Shown in pieces: positions 19,354 through 27,421 of a stretch of DNA of 64,000 nt. The stretch lies in contig NZ_FQXR01000007.1 in assembly GCF_900130025.1 (NCBI RefSeq), positions 61,996-125,995 on the forward strand, written 5' to 3'. The number at the start of each line of letters is the position of its first letter. Position 1 is the first letter of the stretch. Position numbers and translations under genes: made by a program. Below the pieces are notes generated by a model that ran no database searches, was not told the DNA's origin, and was given only the letters and a program-made list of their open reading frames with translations. Origin of the DNA: Sporanaerobacter acetigenes DSM 13106. Its GTDB lineage: Bacteria; Bacillota; Clostridia; Tissierellales; Sporanaerobacteraceae.

Positions 19354-19900
19354 AACACTCTTCCTTATGATTTTTAATTAAATTAAAACCTTCTTCTAAT
19401 GCTTTTTTATTTAATTCTTCAGTACCACGAGGTACTCTATTGAGAACAGCTTTCTCTAAAGAATCTTTATTTACTATATTAGTAAGTTCATAAATACTAC
19501 CTAAAGCCACAATATTCGCAACCATTGGCTTTTTTAAATTTTCTTTAGCTGTCTTTAATATTGGAACACTATAAGTTTTTACATCTTCTCTATCAGATTT
19601 ATTTTCTACAGAACTATCTAATATTAAGGTTCCACCTTCTCTTAAAAAATCTATATATTTATCATATGCTACTTGTGTAAGTGCTAATAATACATCACAA
19701 TGTCTTACTTTTGGATAATTAATTTCATTCCCACTAATAATTACTTCAGCCTTGCTCGCTCCGCCTCTTGCTTCCGGTCCATATGATTGAGATTGTACTA
19801 CATTTTTTCCATCTAAAAGTGCTGCTTCAGCTAAAATTATACCAGCTAAAATAAGTCCTTGTCCACCAGATCCGCTTAATCTAAATTCTTGTTGACCCAT
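19337..19900 (-). CDS. korC: 2-oxoacid:ferredoxin oxidoreductase, gamma subunit
   Basis: The subunit carries the typical N-terminus FRLSGSGGQGLILAGIILAEAA and SQSYGPEARGGASKAEV near residue 38. It forms part of the complex that oxidatively decarboxylates a 2-oxoacid to acyl-CoA while reducing ferredoxin. The best match of the set is to the four-subunit 2-oxoglutarate type (Kor), although related enzymes use 2-oxoisovalerate. At 187 aa the length is usual. It is 12 nt after korB and overlaps the rpiR gene that follows. Confidence 0.9.
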   Translation of the reverse strand: MGQQEFRLSGSGGQGLILAGIILAEAALLDGKNVVQSQSYGPEARGGASKAEVIISGNEINYPKVRHCDVLLALTQVAYDKYIDFLREGGTLILDSSVENKSDREDVKTYSVPILKTAKENLKKPMVANIVALGSIYELTNIVNKDSLEKAVLNRVPRGTEELNKKALEEGFNLIKNHKEECYEGKC

Positions 19901-19912
19901 AATATCTCTCCT

Positions 19913-20722
19913 TTAAAAATAATCAATTAGTCTTTGATATTCTTGTGTATATTCAGGCCTAGTATCCTTGTACAACTCACCAACTAATATTTTGCCATCA
20001 AGCTCTTCTTTATTCATCTTTTCAGCTGCTGCTATATTGACGGAACTGTCCTTTAAATATGCCATCATATCAACAGCCTCACCCTTTTTATTCTTTCTGC
20101 CATAATAAGTTGGACATATTGTCAATGTTTCAATAAATGAAAAACCCTTATTCTTTACTCCTTCTTCTATGAGCTTAATTATTAAATTTGGATTATATAC
20201 TGTTCCTCTACCTACATAAGTTGAACCTGCAGCCTTAGCTAAATTGCAAAGATCAAAATTGCTATCAATATTTCCATATGGAGCAGTAGTTCCTTTATCT
20301 CCAGTAGGTGTAGTTGGCGAATATTGACCTCCTGTCATTCCATATATGTTGTTGTTATAAACTACTGTAGTTATATCTATATTTCTTCTAGCAGCATGGA
20401 TTAAATGATTTCCACCTATAGCAGAACAATCTCCATCACCAGTAATAACTATGACATTTAATTCTGGTTTTGCCATCTTTATACCCGTAGCAAAAGCAAG
20501 AGCCCTACCATGGGTAGTGTGTATTGTATTGAAATCCAAATACCCCGATGCCCTTGAAGAACATCCAATGCCAGAGACAATACAAACTTTATTTTTATCT
20601 AGACCTAAATTGTCTATAGCTTTTACTATTGAACGTGTTACAATTCCATTTCCGCACCCTGGACACCAGATATGAGGCAAACAATTTGTTCTAAAATATT
20701 TTTCTACCAATTCACTAGCCAA
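19913..20722 (-). CDS. korB: 2-oxoacid:ferredoxin oxidoreductase, beta subunit (TPP-binding)
   Basis: This subunit binds thiamine diphosphate. WCPGCGNGI near residue 19 and the metal/TPP motif TGDGDCSAIGGNH near 94 with the following VVYNNNIYGMTGGQ are clear. At 269 aa it has the length of KorB. The start is TTG at 20722 after AGGAGG. It sits 3 nt downstream of korA. The TPP cofactor ties it to the thiamine operon elsewhere in the window only in a general metabolic sense. Confidence 0.92.
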   Translation of the reverse strand: MASELVEKYFRTNCLPHIWCPGCGNGIVTRSIVKAIDNLGLDKNKVCIVSGIGCSSRASGYLDFNTIHTTHGRALAFATGIKMAKPELNVIVITGDGDCSAIGGNHLIHAARRNIDITTVVYNNNIYGMTGGQYSPTTPTGDKGTTAPYGNIDSNFDLCNLAKAAGSTYVGRGTVYNPNLIIKLIEEGVKNKGFSFIETLTICPTYYGRKNKKGEAVDMMAYLKDSSVNIAAAEKMNKEELDGKILVGELYKDTRPEYTQEYQRLIDYF

Positions 20723-20725
20723 TTT

Positions 20726-21862
20726 TTAAACCTCCTTAATTTTAGATAAAATTTCTTCAGGAGTTATTAGCTCTCCATTAACTCTACCATATTTACAAAC
20801 TTCAGTATACTTTCCTGCTATTCTATCTACTTCTAAATAATATTGTCCTAAATTCATTTCAACTACAATTACTTTTTTAACCCTCTTAGCTAATTCTTCA
20901 ATTTGTTTTTGAGGAAATGGCCATATTGTTATAGGTCTAAACATACCCACTTTTATATTTTCATTCCTTGCAGCATTAACTGCACTCTTTGCAGATCTTG
21001 CTGTTCCTCCATAAGCTACTATAGCTATTTCTGCATCATCTAATTTATATTCTTCATATGTAACTATATCATCAACATTATTTACTATCTTATCATTTAA
21101 TCTATTTATCAAATTTTCGGCAATTTCAGGATTAGTTTTAGGAAATCCAGTTTCATCGTGTACTAATCCAGTTACATGGAAACGATATCCATCACCAAAA
21201 GCCGCCATCGATGGCACTAATTCCCCTTCTTTAACTTCGTAAGGATTATATTTTTCTAGACTATCTTCTGCTTTTTTTCTATTTATTATTTCAATTTCAT
21301 CATCATTTGGCAATTCTACCTTTTCTCTCATGTGAGCAATTACTTCGTCCATCATTAATATTACTGGAGTTCTATATTTTTCTGCTAAATTAAAAGCTCT
21401 TATTGTAATATCAAAAGTTTCTCTCACAGATGAGGGACATAAAACTATGATTGGGTGATCTCCATGAGTACCCCATCTAGTTTGCATAACATCTCCCTGA
21501 GCTGGTGATGTTGGAAGTCCAGTACTTGGTCCTCCCCTTTGAACATCTACTATAACACATGGAATTTCTGTTATAGAAGCATATCCAATATTCTCTTGTT
21601 TTAAAGAAAATCCAGGGCCACTAGTTGCTGTCATGGATTTTAAGCCAGCCAAAGAAGCACCTATTATTGCACCCATACTTGCAATTTCATCTTCCATTTG
21701 TACAAATTTACCTCCAACTTTAGGAAGTTCAGTTGCTGAAATTTCTGCAATCTCTGTTGATGGCGTAATAGGATATCCAGCATAAAACCTCATTCCTGCA
21801 GTTAAGGCACCTTCTACACATGCTTCATTACCTTGCATAAGTTTTATAACTCTTTCAGTCAT
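20726..21862 (-). CDS. korA: 2-oxoacid:ferredoxin oxidoreductase, alpha subunit
   Basis: The subunit starts with GNEACVEGALTAGMRFYAGYPITPSTEIAE (about residues 11-40), the domain I signature of KorA. It continues through TSGPGFSLKQENIGYA and a C-terminal transketolase-like domain. At 378 aa it is the length expected when the gamma and ferredoxin parts are separate genes, as here. Substrate preference for 2-oxoglutarate is the usual annotation of this arrangement but is not proven by the sequence. It is 2 nt after korD. Confidence 0.92.
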   Translation of the reverse strand: MTERVIKLMQGNEACVEGALTAGMRFYAGYPITPSTEIAEISATELPKVGGKFVQMEDEIASMGAIIGASLAGLKSMTATSGPGFSLKQENIGYASITEIPCVIVDVQRGGPSTGLPTSPAQGDVMQTRWGTHGDHPIIVLCPSSVRETFDITIRAFNLAEKYRTPVILMMDEVIAHMREKVELPNDDEIEIINRKKAEDSLEKYNPYEVKEGELVPSMAAFGDGYRFHVTGLVHDETGFPKTNPEIAENLINRLNDKIVNNVDDIVTYEEYKLDDAEIAIVAYGGTARSAKSAVNAARNENIKVGMFRPITIWPFPQKQIEELAKRVKKVIVVEMNLGQYYLEVDRIAGKYTEVCKYGRVNGELITPEEILSKIKEV

Positions 21863-21864
21863 TA

Positions 21865-22065
21865 TTATTTACCTCCTAGATAAATAGCATAATCAGGACA
21901 TCTCATTTCGCATTGACCACATTTAATACATGAATCTAAATCTTTAATATTTACTTTTCCATCTTTCAGTTCCAAGACATTTTTTGGGCAAAATGCTACA
22001 CAAATTCCACAACCTTTACACCAACTTTTATTAATATGTAGCACTTTAGAAGTCTGTTCAGACAC
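21865..22065 (-). CDS. korD: 2-oxoacid:ferredoxin oxidoreductase, delta (ferredoxin) subunit
   Basis: This 66-aa protein has two complete [4Fe-4S] motifs, CKGCGICVAFCP (about residue 16) and CIKCGQCEMRCP (about 46). It delivers electrons from the TPP subunit to soluble ferredoxin. The start is GTG at 22065 behind an AAGGGGG site. It is the first gene of the korDABC-rpiR operon and follows a good sigma-A promoter. Confidence 0.92.
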   Translation of the reverse strand: MSEQTSKVLHINKSWCKGCGICVAFCPKNVLELKDGKVNIKDLDSCIKCGQCEMRCPDYAIYLGGK

Positions 22066-22099
22066 TGTTTTTTCCCCCTTATTTAATTTTTCTAATTAA

Positions 22100-22128
22100 A
22101 TAATATCAAATTAATTTTAATATTGCAA
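22100..22128 (-). promoter_or_regulatory. sigma-A promoter of the kor operon
   Basis: On the minus strand TTGCAA (22123-22128), a 17-bp spacer and TATTAT (22100-22105) make a good sigma-A promoter 35 bp upstream of the korD start codon. The -35 is inside one copy of an 18-bp direct repeat. Confidence 0.65.
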
Positions 22129-22180
22129 GATTTATTTCATTTTCTTATCATTTTATTGAAATTTGCAAGTTTTATTTCAT
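22123..22180. repeat. 18-bp direct repeats over the kor promoter
   Basis: TTGCAAGATTTATTTCAT (22123-22140) recurs as TTGCAAGTTTTATTTCAT (22163-22180), 17 of 18 identical and offset by 40 bp, close to four helical turns. The first copy covers the -35 hexamer. This looks like a tandem operator, possibly for the RpiR protein at the end of the operon. Confidence 0.6.
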
Positions 22181-22205
22181 ATTCCTTGCTTTATATATTT
22201 CCCCA

Positions 22206-22234
22206 AAACAAAAGCCCTCTGGGGGCTTTTGTTT
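22206..22234 (-). terminator. intrinsic terminator after the carboxyltransferase gene
   Basis: A 12-bp stem (22206-22217 with 22223-22234), 5-nt loop, overlaps the last bases of the carboxyltransferase gene. It separates this unit from the kor promoter. Confidence 0.88.
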
Positions 22235-23630
22235 AAACTGGATAAGTTTTATATTCTTGATTTAGCAAATTTGTATCAATTTTATATTTTTCTGCTTGTC
22301 TATACTTAAAATAGTCTATTGCTACTTGTGGAAATAGTGCATATGATAAAACATCTTCTTCTTGTTCCATATATTCCTTTATATCTTCTCTTAAATCGTC
22401 TAATTCAGGCTCTAATAAATCTGCCGGACGACCAGTAAATACTTCTTCATCTCCAATAATTTTCTTCTTTATTTCTTCATTTATAGGAACTGTTGGTTTC
22501 CCATACAATCCTTTTACATAATTTTTGACTTCTGTAGGAATCATCTTATATCTTTCGCCTAAGACCACATTAAATACAGCCTGAGTACCTACCATTTGAC
22601 TCATTGGAGTAACTAATGGCGGATATCCTAAATCCTCTCTAACTTTTGGAACTTCTTCTAAAACTTCATCAAATTTATCTAATGCACCTTGGCTTTGCAA
22701 TTGAGAAACTAGATTTGATAACATTCCTCCTGGTACTTGATATTTTAATGTTTTAGCATTAACCTCTAACACCTTTGGATTTAATAAACCTTCTTTAACA
22801 TATTTATCTCTTAATCCTTTAAAGTATTCAGAAATTTCTAATAGCAAATTCATATCTAAACCTGGATCGTAAGGAGAACCCTTTAGCGAAGCCACCATTG
22901 ACTCTGTTGCTGGCTGGCTAGTTCCCATTCCTAAAGGAGAAATTGCAGTGTCTATAATATCTGCTCCAGCCTCTATAGCTTTCATATAAGTTTGATTAGC
23001 TATTCCACTGGTAAAGTGAGAATGAATTTGAATGGGCACTTTTACCTCACCCTTTACTTTCCTTACTAATTCTTCTGCAGTATAAGGCAATAATATCCCT
23101 GACATGTCCTTTATGCATATAGAATCAGCTCCCATATTTTCTAGTTCCTTAGCTAATTTTACGTAATAATCTATATTATGAACTGGACTCACTGTATATG
23201 AGATTGTAGCTTGTGCATGACCTCCTGCATTTTTTGTAGCTTTAATTGCAGTTTTTAAATTTCTTGGATCATTTAAAGCGTCAAATATTCTAATTATATC
23301 GATACCATTTTCAACAGATTTCTTAACAAATTCTTCTACTACATCATCGGCGTAATGTTTATACCCTAGTAAGTTTTGACCTCTTAGAAGCATTTGAAGT
23401 TTAGTATTTTTAAATGCCCTTCTAAGTACTCTTAGCCTTTCCCACGGATCCTCATTTAAGAATCTCAAACACGAGTCAAAAGTTGCCCCACCCCATACTT
23501 CCAATGAATGATACCCTACATTGTCTAATTTTTCAGCAATAGGCAACATATCTTCGGTCCTCATTCTTGTAGCAATTAATGATTGATGAGCATCTCTTAA
23601 TACAGTTTCTGTTATTTTCACACCTGCCAA
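22233..23630 (-). CDS. pyruvate carboxylase subunit B / oxaloacetate decarboxylase alpha, carboxyltransferase part only
   Basis: The protein carries the HMGL-like carboxyltransferase TIM barrel: ITETVLRDAHQSL (residue 6), EVWGGATFDSCLRFL near 43, and the metal and lysine-bearing CIKDMSGIL near 172. The PYC/OADA conserved region follows to the end. At 465 aa it lacks the C-terminal biotinyl (AMKM) domain found in full-length OadA or PycB, so a separate biotin carrier must be encoded elsewhere. The start is TTG at 23630 after GGAGGG. It probably moves carboxyl groups between oxaloacetate and biotin; direction is not known. Confidence 0.88.
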   Translation of the reverse strand: MAGVKITETVLRDAHQSLIATRMRTEDMLPIAEKLDNVGYHSLEVWGGATFDSCLRFLNEDPWERLRVLRRAFKNTKLQMLLRGQNLLGYKHYADDVVEEFVKKSVENGIDIIRIFDALNDPRNLKTAIKATKNAGGHAQATISYTVSPVHNIDYYVKLAKELENMGADSICIKDMSGILLPYTAEELVRKVKGEVKVPIQIHSHFTSGIANQTYMKAIEAGADIIDTAISPLGMGTSQPATESMVASLKGSPYDPGLDMNLLLEISEYFKGLRDKYVKEGLLNPKVLEVNAKTLKYQVPGGMLSNLVSQLQSQGALDKFDEVLEEVPKVREDLGYPPLVTPMSQMVGTQAVFNVVLGERYKMIPTEVKNYVKGLYGKPTVPINEEIKKKIIGDEEVFTGRPADLLEPELDDLREDIKEYMEQEEDVLSYALFPQVAIDYFKYRQAEKYKIDTNLLNQEYKTYPV

Positions 23631-23647
23631 TTTAATCCCTCCTAATA

Positions 23648-24217
23648 TTATAATTTTTCTATGCCGTATAAAACTGGCGGATTATTTATTTGATTGATAA
23701 ATTGAAACTTTAAAACATTGCATTCTTTTTGATTTACAATAGAAAAATATTTTTCTAATTCATTCTTTTCCTCTAATCCTCCCACATGTCCAGTATAACA
23801 TATAATCAGTATAATTCCATTTTTAGATAAAATTTTTAGACAATTTTCAATACCTAAAATTGTAGTATCTGATCTAGTAACAATAGTATGATCTCCTCCT
23901 GGGAGATAGCCTAGATTAAAAATCCCCAATTTTATTTCTTCATCTACATACTCGAAAAGGTTTTCATGTCCATCATGAATAAGTTGAACTCTATCATACA
24001 GCCCTTCACTCATGAGCTTTTCTCGAGTTAAAGTTAAAGCTTTCTTTTGTATGTCAAATCCATAAACCTTGCCTTTAAGACCTACAAGTCTTGCTAAGTA
24101 TAATGTATCATTCCCATTTCCTACAGTACAATCAATCACAGTATCACCAGGAAAAACAGTGTTATCCATTATACCTTTAGCTATTTCTAATGCATTTATA
24201 AAATACTTATAACTCAT
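23648..24217 (-). CDS. YtqB-like class I methyltransferase (MnmM type tRNA methyltransferase)
   Basis: The SAM-binding motif DTVIDCTVGNGNDTLYLA lies near residue 25, and FNLGYLPGGDH near 100 is a hallmark of the YtqB group. YtqB homologues have been assigned as MnmM, which methylates the wobble 5-aminomethyl-2-thiouridine of tRNA. The frame opens at a GTG (24226) that overlaps GGAG; ATG 24217 has proper spacing (189 aa). A TATAAT (24292-24297) and a short hairpin (24249-24276) precede it. It is 17 nt before the carboxyltransferase gene. Confidence 0.8.
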   Translation of the reverse strand: MSYKYFINALEIAKGIMDNTVFPGDTVIDCTVGNGNDTLYLARLVGLKGKVYGFDIQKKALTLTREKLMSEGLYDRVQLIHDGHENLFEYVDEEIKLGIFNLGYLPGGDHTIVTRSDTTILGIENCLKILSKNGIILIICYTGHVGGLEEKNELEKYFSIVNQKECNVLKFQFINQINNPPVLYGIEKL

Positions 24218-24340
24218 TTCTTCCACTCCAAAGTTTCATATTCCTTCGATATTGGTACAAAATTAAGCACCAATATTTACTAGCCAACTATATTATAATA
24301 AAATAACTTTAATATTAAAAGGGTAAAAGAAGATTATAAC

Positions 24341-24384
24341 AAAAACTTTAAACTTCAGAAAAATTTCTGAAGTTTAAAGTTTTT
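24341..24384. terminator. bidirectional intrinsic terminator after rluB
   Basis: A perfect 21-bp stem (24341-24361 with 24364-24384) with a 2-nt apex overlaps the rluB stop and has T-rich flanks in both directions. Confidence 0.9.
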
Positions 24385-25081
24385 TCAAATATTCTATTTC
24401 ACTATTTTTAAGATATTTCCACTCACCCTCTTTTAGATTTCCCAATTTAATATTAGCCATACTTATTCTTTTTAATTCAATTACAGGATGATTTATTTTA
24501 TCGCACATTTTTCTAACTTGCCTATTTTTACCTTCGTGGATTTTTATTTCAACAATAGAACTATCTGAATATTTTTTTAGAACTTTTATCTCGGACTTTG
24601 ATGTAATATAATCATCTATTTTTAAACCATTTCTGAATTTGTCAAGTTCTATGTGATTAGGTATTCCTTGAACTTTTGCAACATATATTTTTTCTACCTC
24701 AAAACTTGGATGAGTCAATTTATAAGTCAATTCTCCATCATTAGTTAAAAACAATAAACCAGAAGTATCATAATCAAGCCTTCCAATAGGATATATTCGC
24801 TCATCAATTCCCCTTATTAAATCAATCACTTTCTTTCGATTATATTCATCTTTCACTGTAGTAACATATCCAACTGGTTTATTAAGCATAATATATATTT
24901 TCTTTTCCTCTAATTTAATCTTTTTATTATCAACTACTACCACATCTCTGTTGGGATCAACTATTGTACCTAATTCATTGACTACTTTTCCATTTACTTT
25001 CACTCTTTCTTCCAATATCATTTTTTCTGATTTTCTCCTTGAAGCCACTCCACAAAGAGCCATGTATTTTTGTAACCTCAT
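24374..25081 (-). CDS. rluB: rRNA pseudouridine synthase, RluB/RsuA family
   Basis: An N-terminal S4 RNA-binding domain (residues 1-60; MRLQKYMALCGVASRRKSE) is followed by the synthase domain with the catalytic aspartate in GRLDYDTSGLL near residue 103. The C-terminal EGKNRQVRKM is also conserved. At 235 aa it fits RluB, which modifies 23S rRNA U2605, although RsuA-like enzymes are hard to separate by eye. In many Firmicutes rluB follows scpB; here the two are separated by dacF and a redox gene pair. Confidence 0.9.
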   Translation of the reverse strand: MRLQKYMALCGVASRRKSEKMILEERVKVNGKVVNELGTIVDPNRDVVVVDNKKIKLEEKKIYIMLNKPVGYVTTVKDEYNRKKVIDLIRGIDERIYPIGRLDYDTSGLLFLTNDGELTYKLTHPSFEVEKIYVAKVQGIPNHIELDKFRNGLKIDDYITSKSEIKVLKKYSDSSIVEIKIHEGKNRQVRKMCDKINHPVIELKRISMANIKLGNLKEGEWKYLKNSEIEYLKKL

Positions 25082-25107
25082 AAAACTCCTCCTATTTAAA
25101 CTTTAGT

Positions 25108-26388
25108 TCACATAATGTTTTTATCGTATACCATGTAGAGTTCTGTACTTTTTACTCTTTCTCTTACTGTATCTTTATCAATTGTATACAATTTCAAATC
25201 TTTCATTCGTTCAAAATAATTGCTACCTGCAAATGTATATCTTCTTCTAATTCCCTCTTCTGTTTCAAGCATTTCATTTGCATATGAAATAATATCTCCA
25301 ACTGCTAAATTCCTAGGTAAGTCTAGAAGTTTTTCTCCTTTAATCATTCTTACACTATTGTGACCTGCCAAACTTCCGGTAGTAATTGCCTCTGTATGCC
25401 CTACAAATAATCCTGCTTTCTCTCCTCCACAAAAAAGATTGTCAATTCCTTTAACTTTCATCGTATTTTCCCTTGGTGCCATAGATAAATACCTAACAGA
25501 ATTCCCTACACCACCAGAATATGGGTCTTCATATCTAGCATTTTCTAATCCCTTTATTTTTCTCAATTCGTCCAATGGATAAAAAGATGTCATCATCTTT
25601 GCATGACCAGTATCCAATAGTATAATATTTTCTGCGTACTCCCTCAAAGCATATTGCTGGCAAACTTTCTTTGATAATTTATCCATATTTATATTTTCTT
25701 TAGGAACTGGCAAAACTACTACGCCCTTTTCATTTAATTCCGCTCTTACTTCTTCACTTAAAGAATCTTTATTTAACTTACAAGAACCACTAAAAGCACC
25801 ATAAGTACCATCATCTTTCTGACCCATCAAATCTTTTATCCCTGCCTTTTGGCTAATGCTTATTCTTGGGCCAAAAGTCGGACATCTCAATATACACATT
25901 GAACATCCGTTGCCATACTTCAAGCAATTTCCCATAGGACCTGTTGAGCCAGTAGTTTCAATAAATACATCTCCATAAATCACATTTTCGTCATCAAGAA
26001 CTATTCCTTTTATTTTATTCATATCCATTATAACATCTACCGCTCTTTTTTTCGTCATTATTTCCACATCTAAATCATTAAGCAATTTTTTCACTTCTGG
26101 CTCTATTTTAGTTACATCATAAAGGCTAGCATGTTCATGTCCAGGAAAATTTATATTTACATGTCTAGAAAATCTATCAGTTATTTCAAATAATTCATAC
26201 GCTCCTAAATTTATATTTTCCTCTGCCGCCGTAAACCGACCATTGTTTCTCATTATACCTCCAACATTTCCTAAACCCAATAGCATATCAGTTCTCTCTA
26301 TTAATATTACATTTGCACCGGCTTTTTTAGCAGCAATACTAGCAGCACATCCTGCCCAGCCTCCACCTATTATAACAACACTTTTCAC
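25108..26388 (-). CDS. FAD-dependent oxidoreductase of unknown substrate
   Basis: VVIIGGGWAGCAASIAAKKAG at the N-terminus (about residues 4-24) is a Rossmann FAD site with an embedded Cys. A short Cys-rich stretch CLKYGNGCSMCILRCPTFGPR lies near residue 160 and FCGGEKAGLFVGHTEAITTG near 335 closes the FAD site, as in GidA/TrmFO-like flavoproteins. The frame starts at ATG 26406, but that overlaps the previous gene; GTG 26388 after AGAGGTGAT gives 426 aa. It is 10 nt downstream of an Fe-S flavoprotein gene and the two probably form one enzyme. Substrate not recognised. Confidence 0.75.
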   Translation of the reverse strand: MKSVVIIGGGWAGCAASIAAKKAGANVILIERTDMLLGLGNVGGIMRNNGRFTAAEENINLGAYELFEITDRFSRHVNINFPGHEHASLYDVTKIEPEVKKLLNDLDVEIMTKKRAVDVIMDMNKIKGIVLDDENVIYGDVFIETTGSTGPMGNCLKYGNGCSMCILRCPTFGPRISISQKAGIKDLMGQKDDGTYGAFSGSCKLNKDSLSEEVRAELNEKGVVVLPVPKENINMDKLSKKVCQQYALREYAENIILLDTGHAKMMTSFYPLDELRKIKGLENARYEDPYSGGVGNSVRYLSMAPRENTMKVKGIDNLFCGGEKAGLFVGHTEAITTGSLAGHNSVRMIKGEKLLDLPRNLAVGDIISYANEMLETEEGIRRRYTFAGSNYFERMKDLKLYTIDKDTVRERVKSTELYMVYDKNIM

Positions 26389-26398
26389 TTTATCACCT

Positions 26399-27337
26399 CT
26401 AAACATAAAATATTTTAGGATTTACTTGCGCTTTGCACATTCTCACTTTATATCCTCTTTTAGCTCTATTGATACAAGCCCCACAAACACCTTCCCCACA
26501 ACAGAGCCTATTGTTGTTTGTAATCACAAATTTAATATCGCTATTGAATTCTCTTATTAGCTCATAAATAAATTTATGAACTAAGTCTGAACCAGCACTA
26601 AATATTAATTCAATATTTCTCTCTTTAATTATCTTCTTAATAAATTCTCCATTTTCAAATATATCCCCTTGATACATTTCTATATCTTCTTTGTCAATAA
26701 AGTCAAAAATACATGTTTCATTTAACTTTCCTTTATCCAAAAATAGTGCTACATTGTTGTTATTTTTTTTCATGGCTTTAATTGGCAAGACTATAGATGA
26801 ATATCCAATACCCTTTGATATTACCAGACAATTAGTATTGATTAATCTATTAAAATTTACAGACCCTATTATTCCATTCCAATAAGGTCCTCTAATTAAA
26901 AATTTATCTAAATTGTTCAATGATTTTGTCTTACAACCTGTATTTTGATAAGCAATATAAATAAACTTATCATCTTCAACATCTAAAACAGACATGGGTA
27001 CATCAAAATAATTTTGCTTATCTTTAGATCTAATAAACACATATGAGCCAGGTCTATTTAATTCTTTTGCCAATTCATCTTGAGTCTCAAGTTTTAAAAG
27101 AAAACAATTGTTTCCCATATCCCTACAGTATGCTTTTTGTGCGCTATAAGTTTTTCTGCCTTCTTTTATCTTTTTATTGTTCATATAGTATTCATTTAAT
27201 ATGCATACTCCATTCCATCCACAGTCACAAGTATCCTTCCCTTGCAATAGCGAGCAAGATATGCAATTAAAAGTACCCGCCAACTCACATGGACAATATT
27301 CACTTCCTGCATCTGCACATTTGAATATATCTGTCAT
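26399..27337 (-). CDS. cysteine-rich Fe-S/flavin electron-transfer protein (PyrK/sulfide dehydrogenase-like C-terminus)
   Basis: The C-terminal half resembles the FAD/NAD-binding and [2Fe-2S] parts of PyrK and the sulfide dehydrogenase beta subunit: CCGEGVCGAC near residue 280 is the cluster motif. The N-terminal 50 residues carry eight Cys (CPCELAGTFNC, CISC, CDCGWNGVC), an unusual second metal-binding region, and there are more single Cys downstream. The middle part looks like a ferredoxin-reductase barrel (ETQDELAKELNRPGSYVFIR). The ATG at 27337 has a GAGGGGG site. I infer an electron-transfer partner of the adjoining FAD oxidoreductase. Confidence 0.65.
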   Translation of the reverse strand: MTDIFKCADAGSEYCPCELAGTFNCISCSLLQGKDTCDCGWNGVCILNEYYMNNKKIKEGRKTYSAQKAYCRDMGNNCFLLKLETQDELAKELNRPGSYVFIRSKDKQNYFDVPMSVLDVEDDKFIYIAYQNTGCKTKSLNNLDKFLIRGPYWNGIIGSVNFNRLINTNCLVISKGIGYSSIVLPIKAMKKNNNNVALFLDKGKLNETCIFDFIDKEDIEMYQGDIFENGEFIKKIIKERNIELIFSAGSDLVHKFIYELIREFNSDIKFVITNNNRLCCGEGVCGACINRAKRGYKVRMCKAQVNPKIFYV

Positions 27338-27421
27338 AAACTTTCCCCCTCTTTTGCCGCTTAATACTAAAATATTATTTTTTAGAGAATATGTTACTAA
27401 TTTAAGACAAAATAAAAGAGC

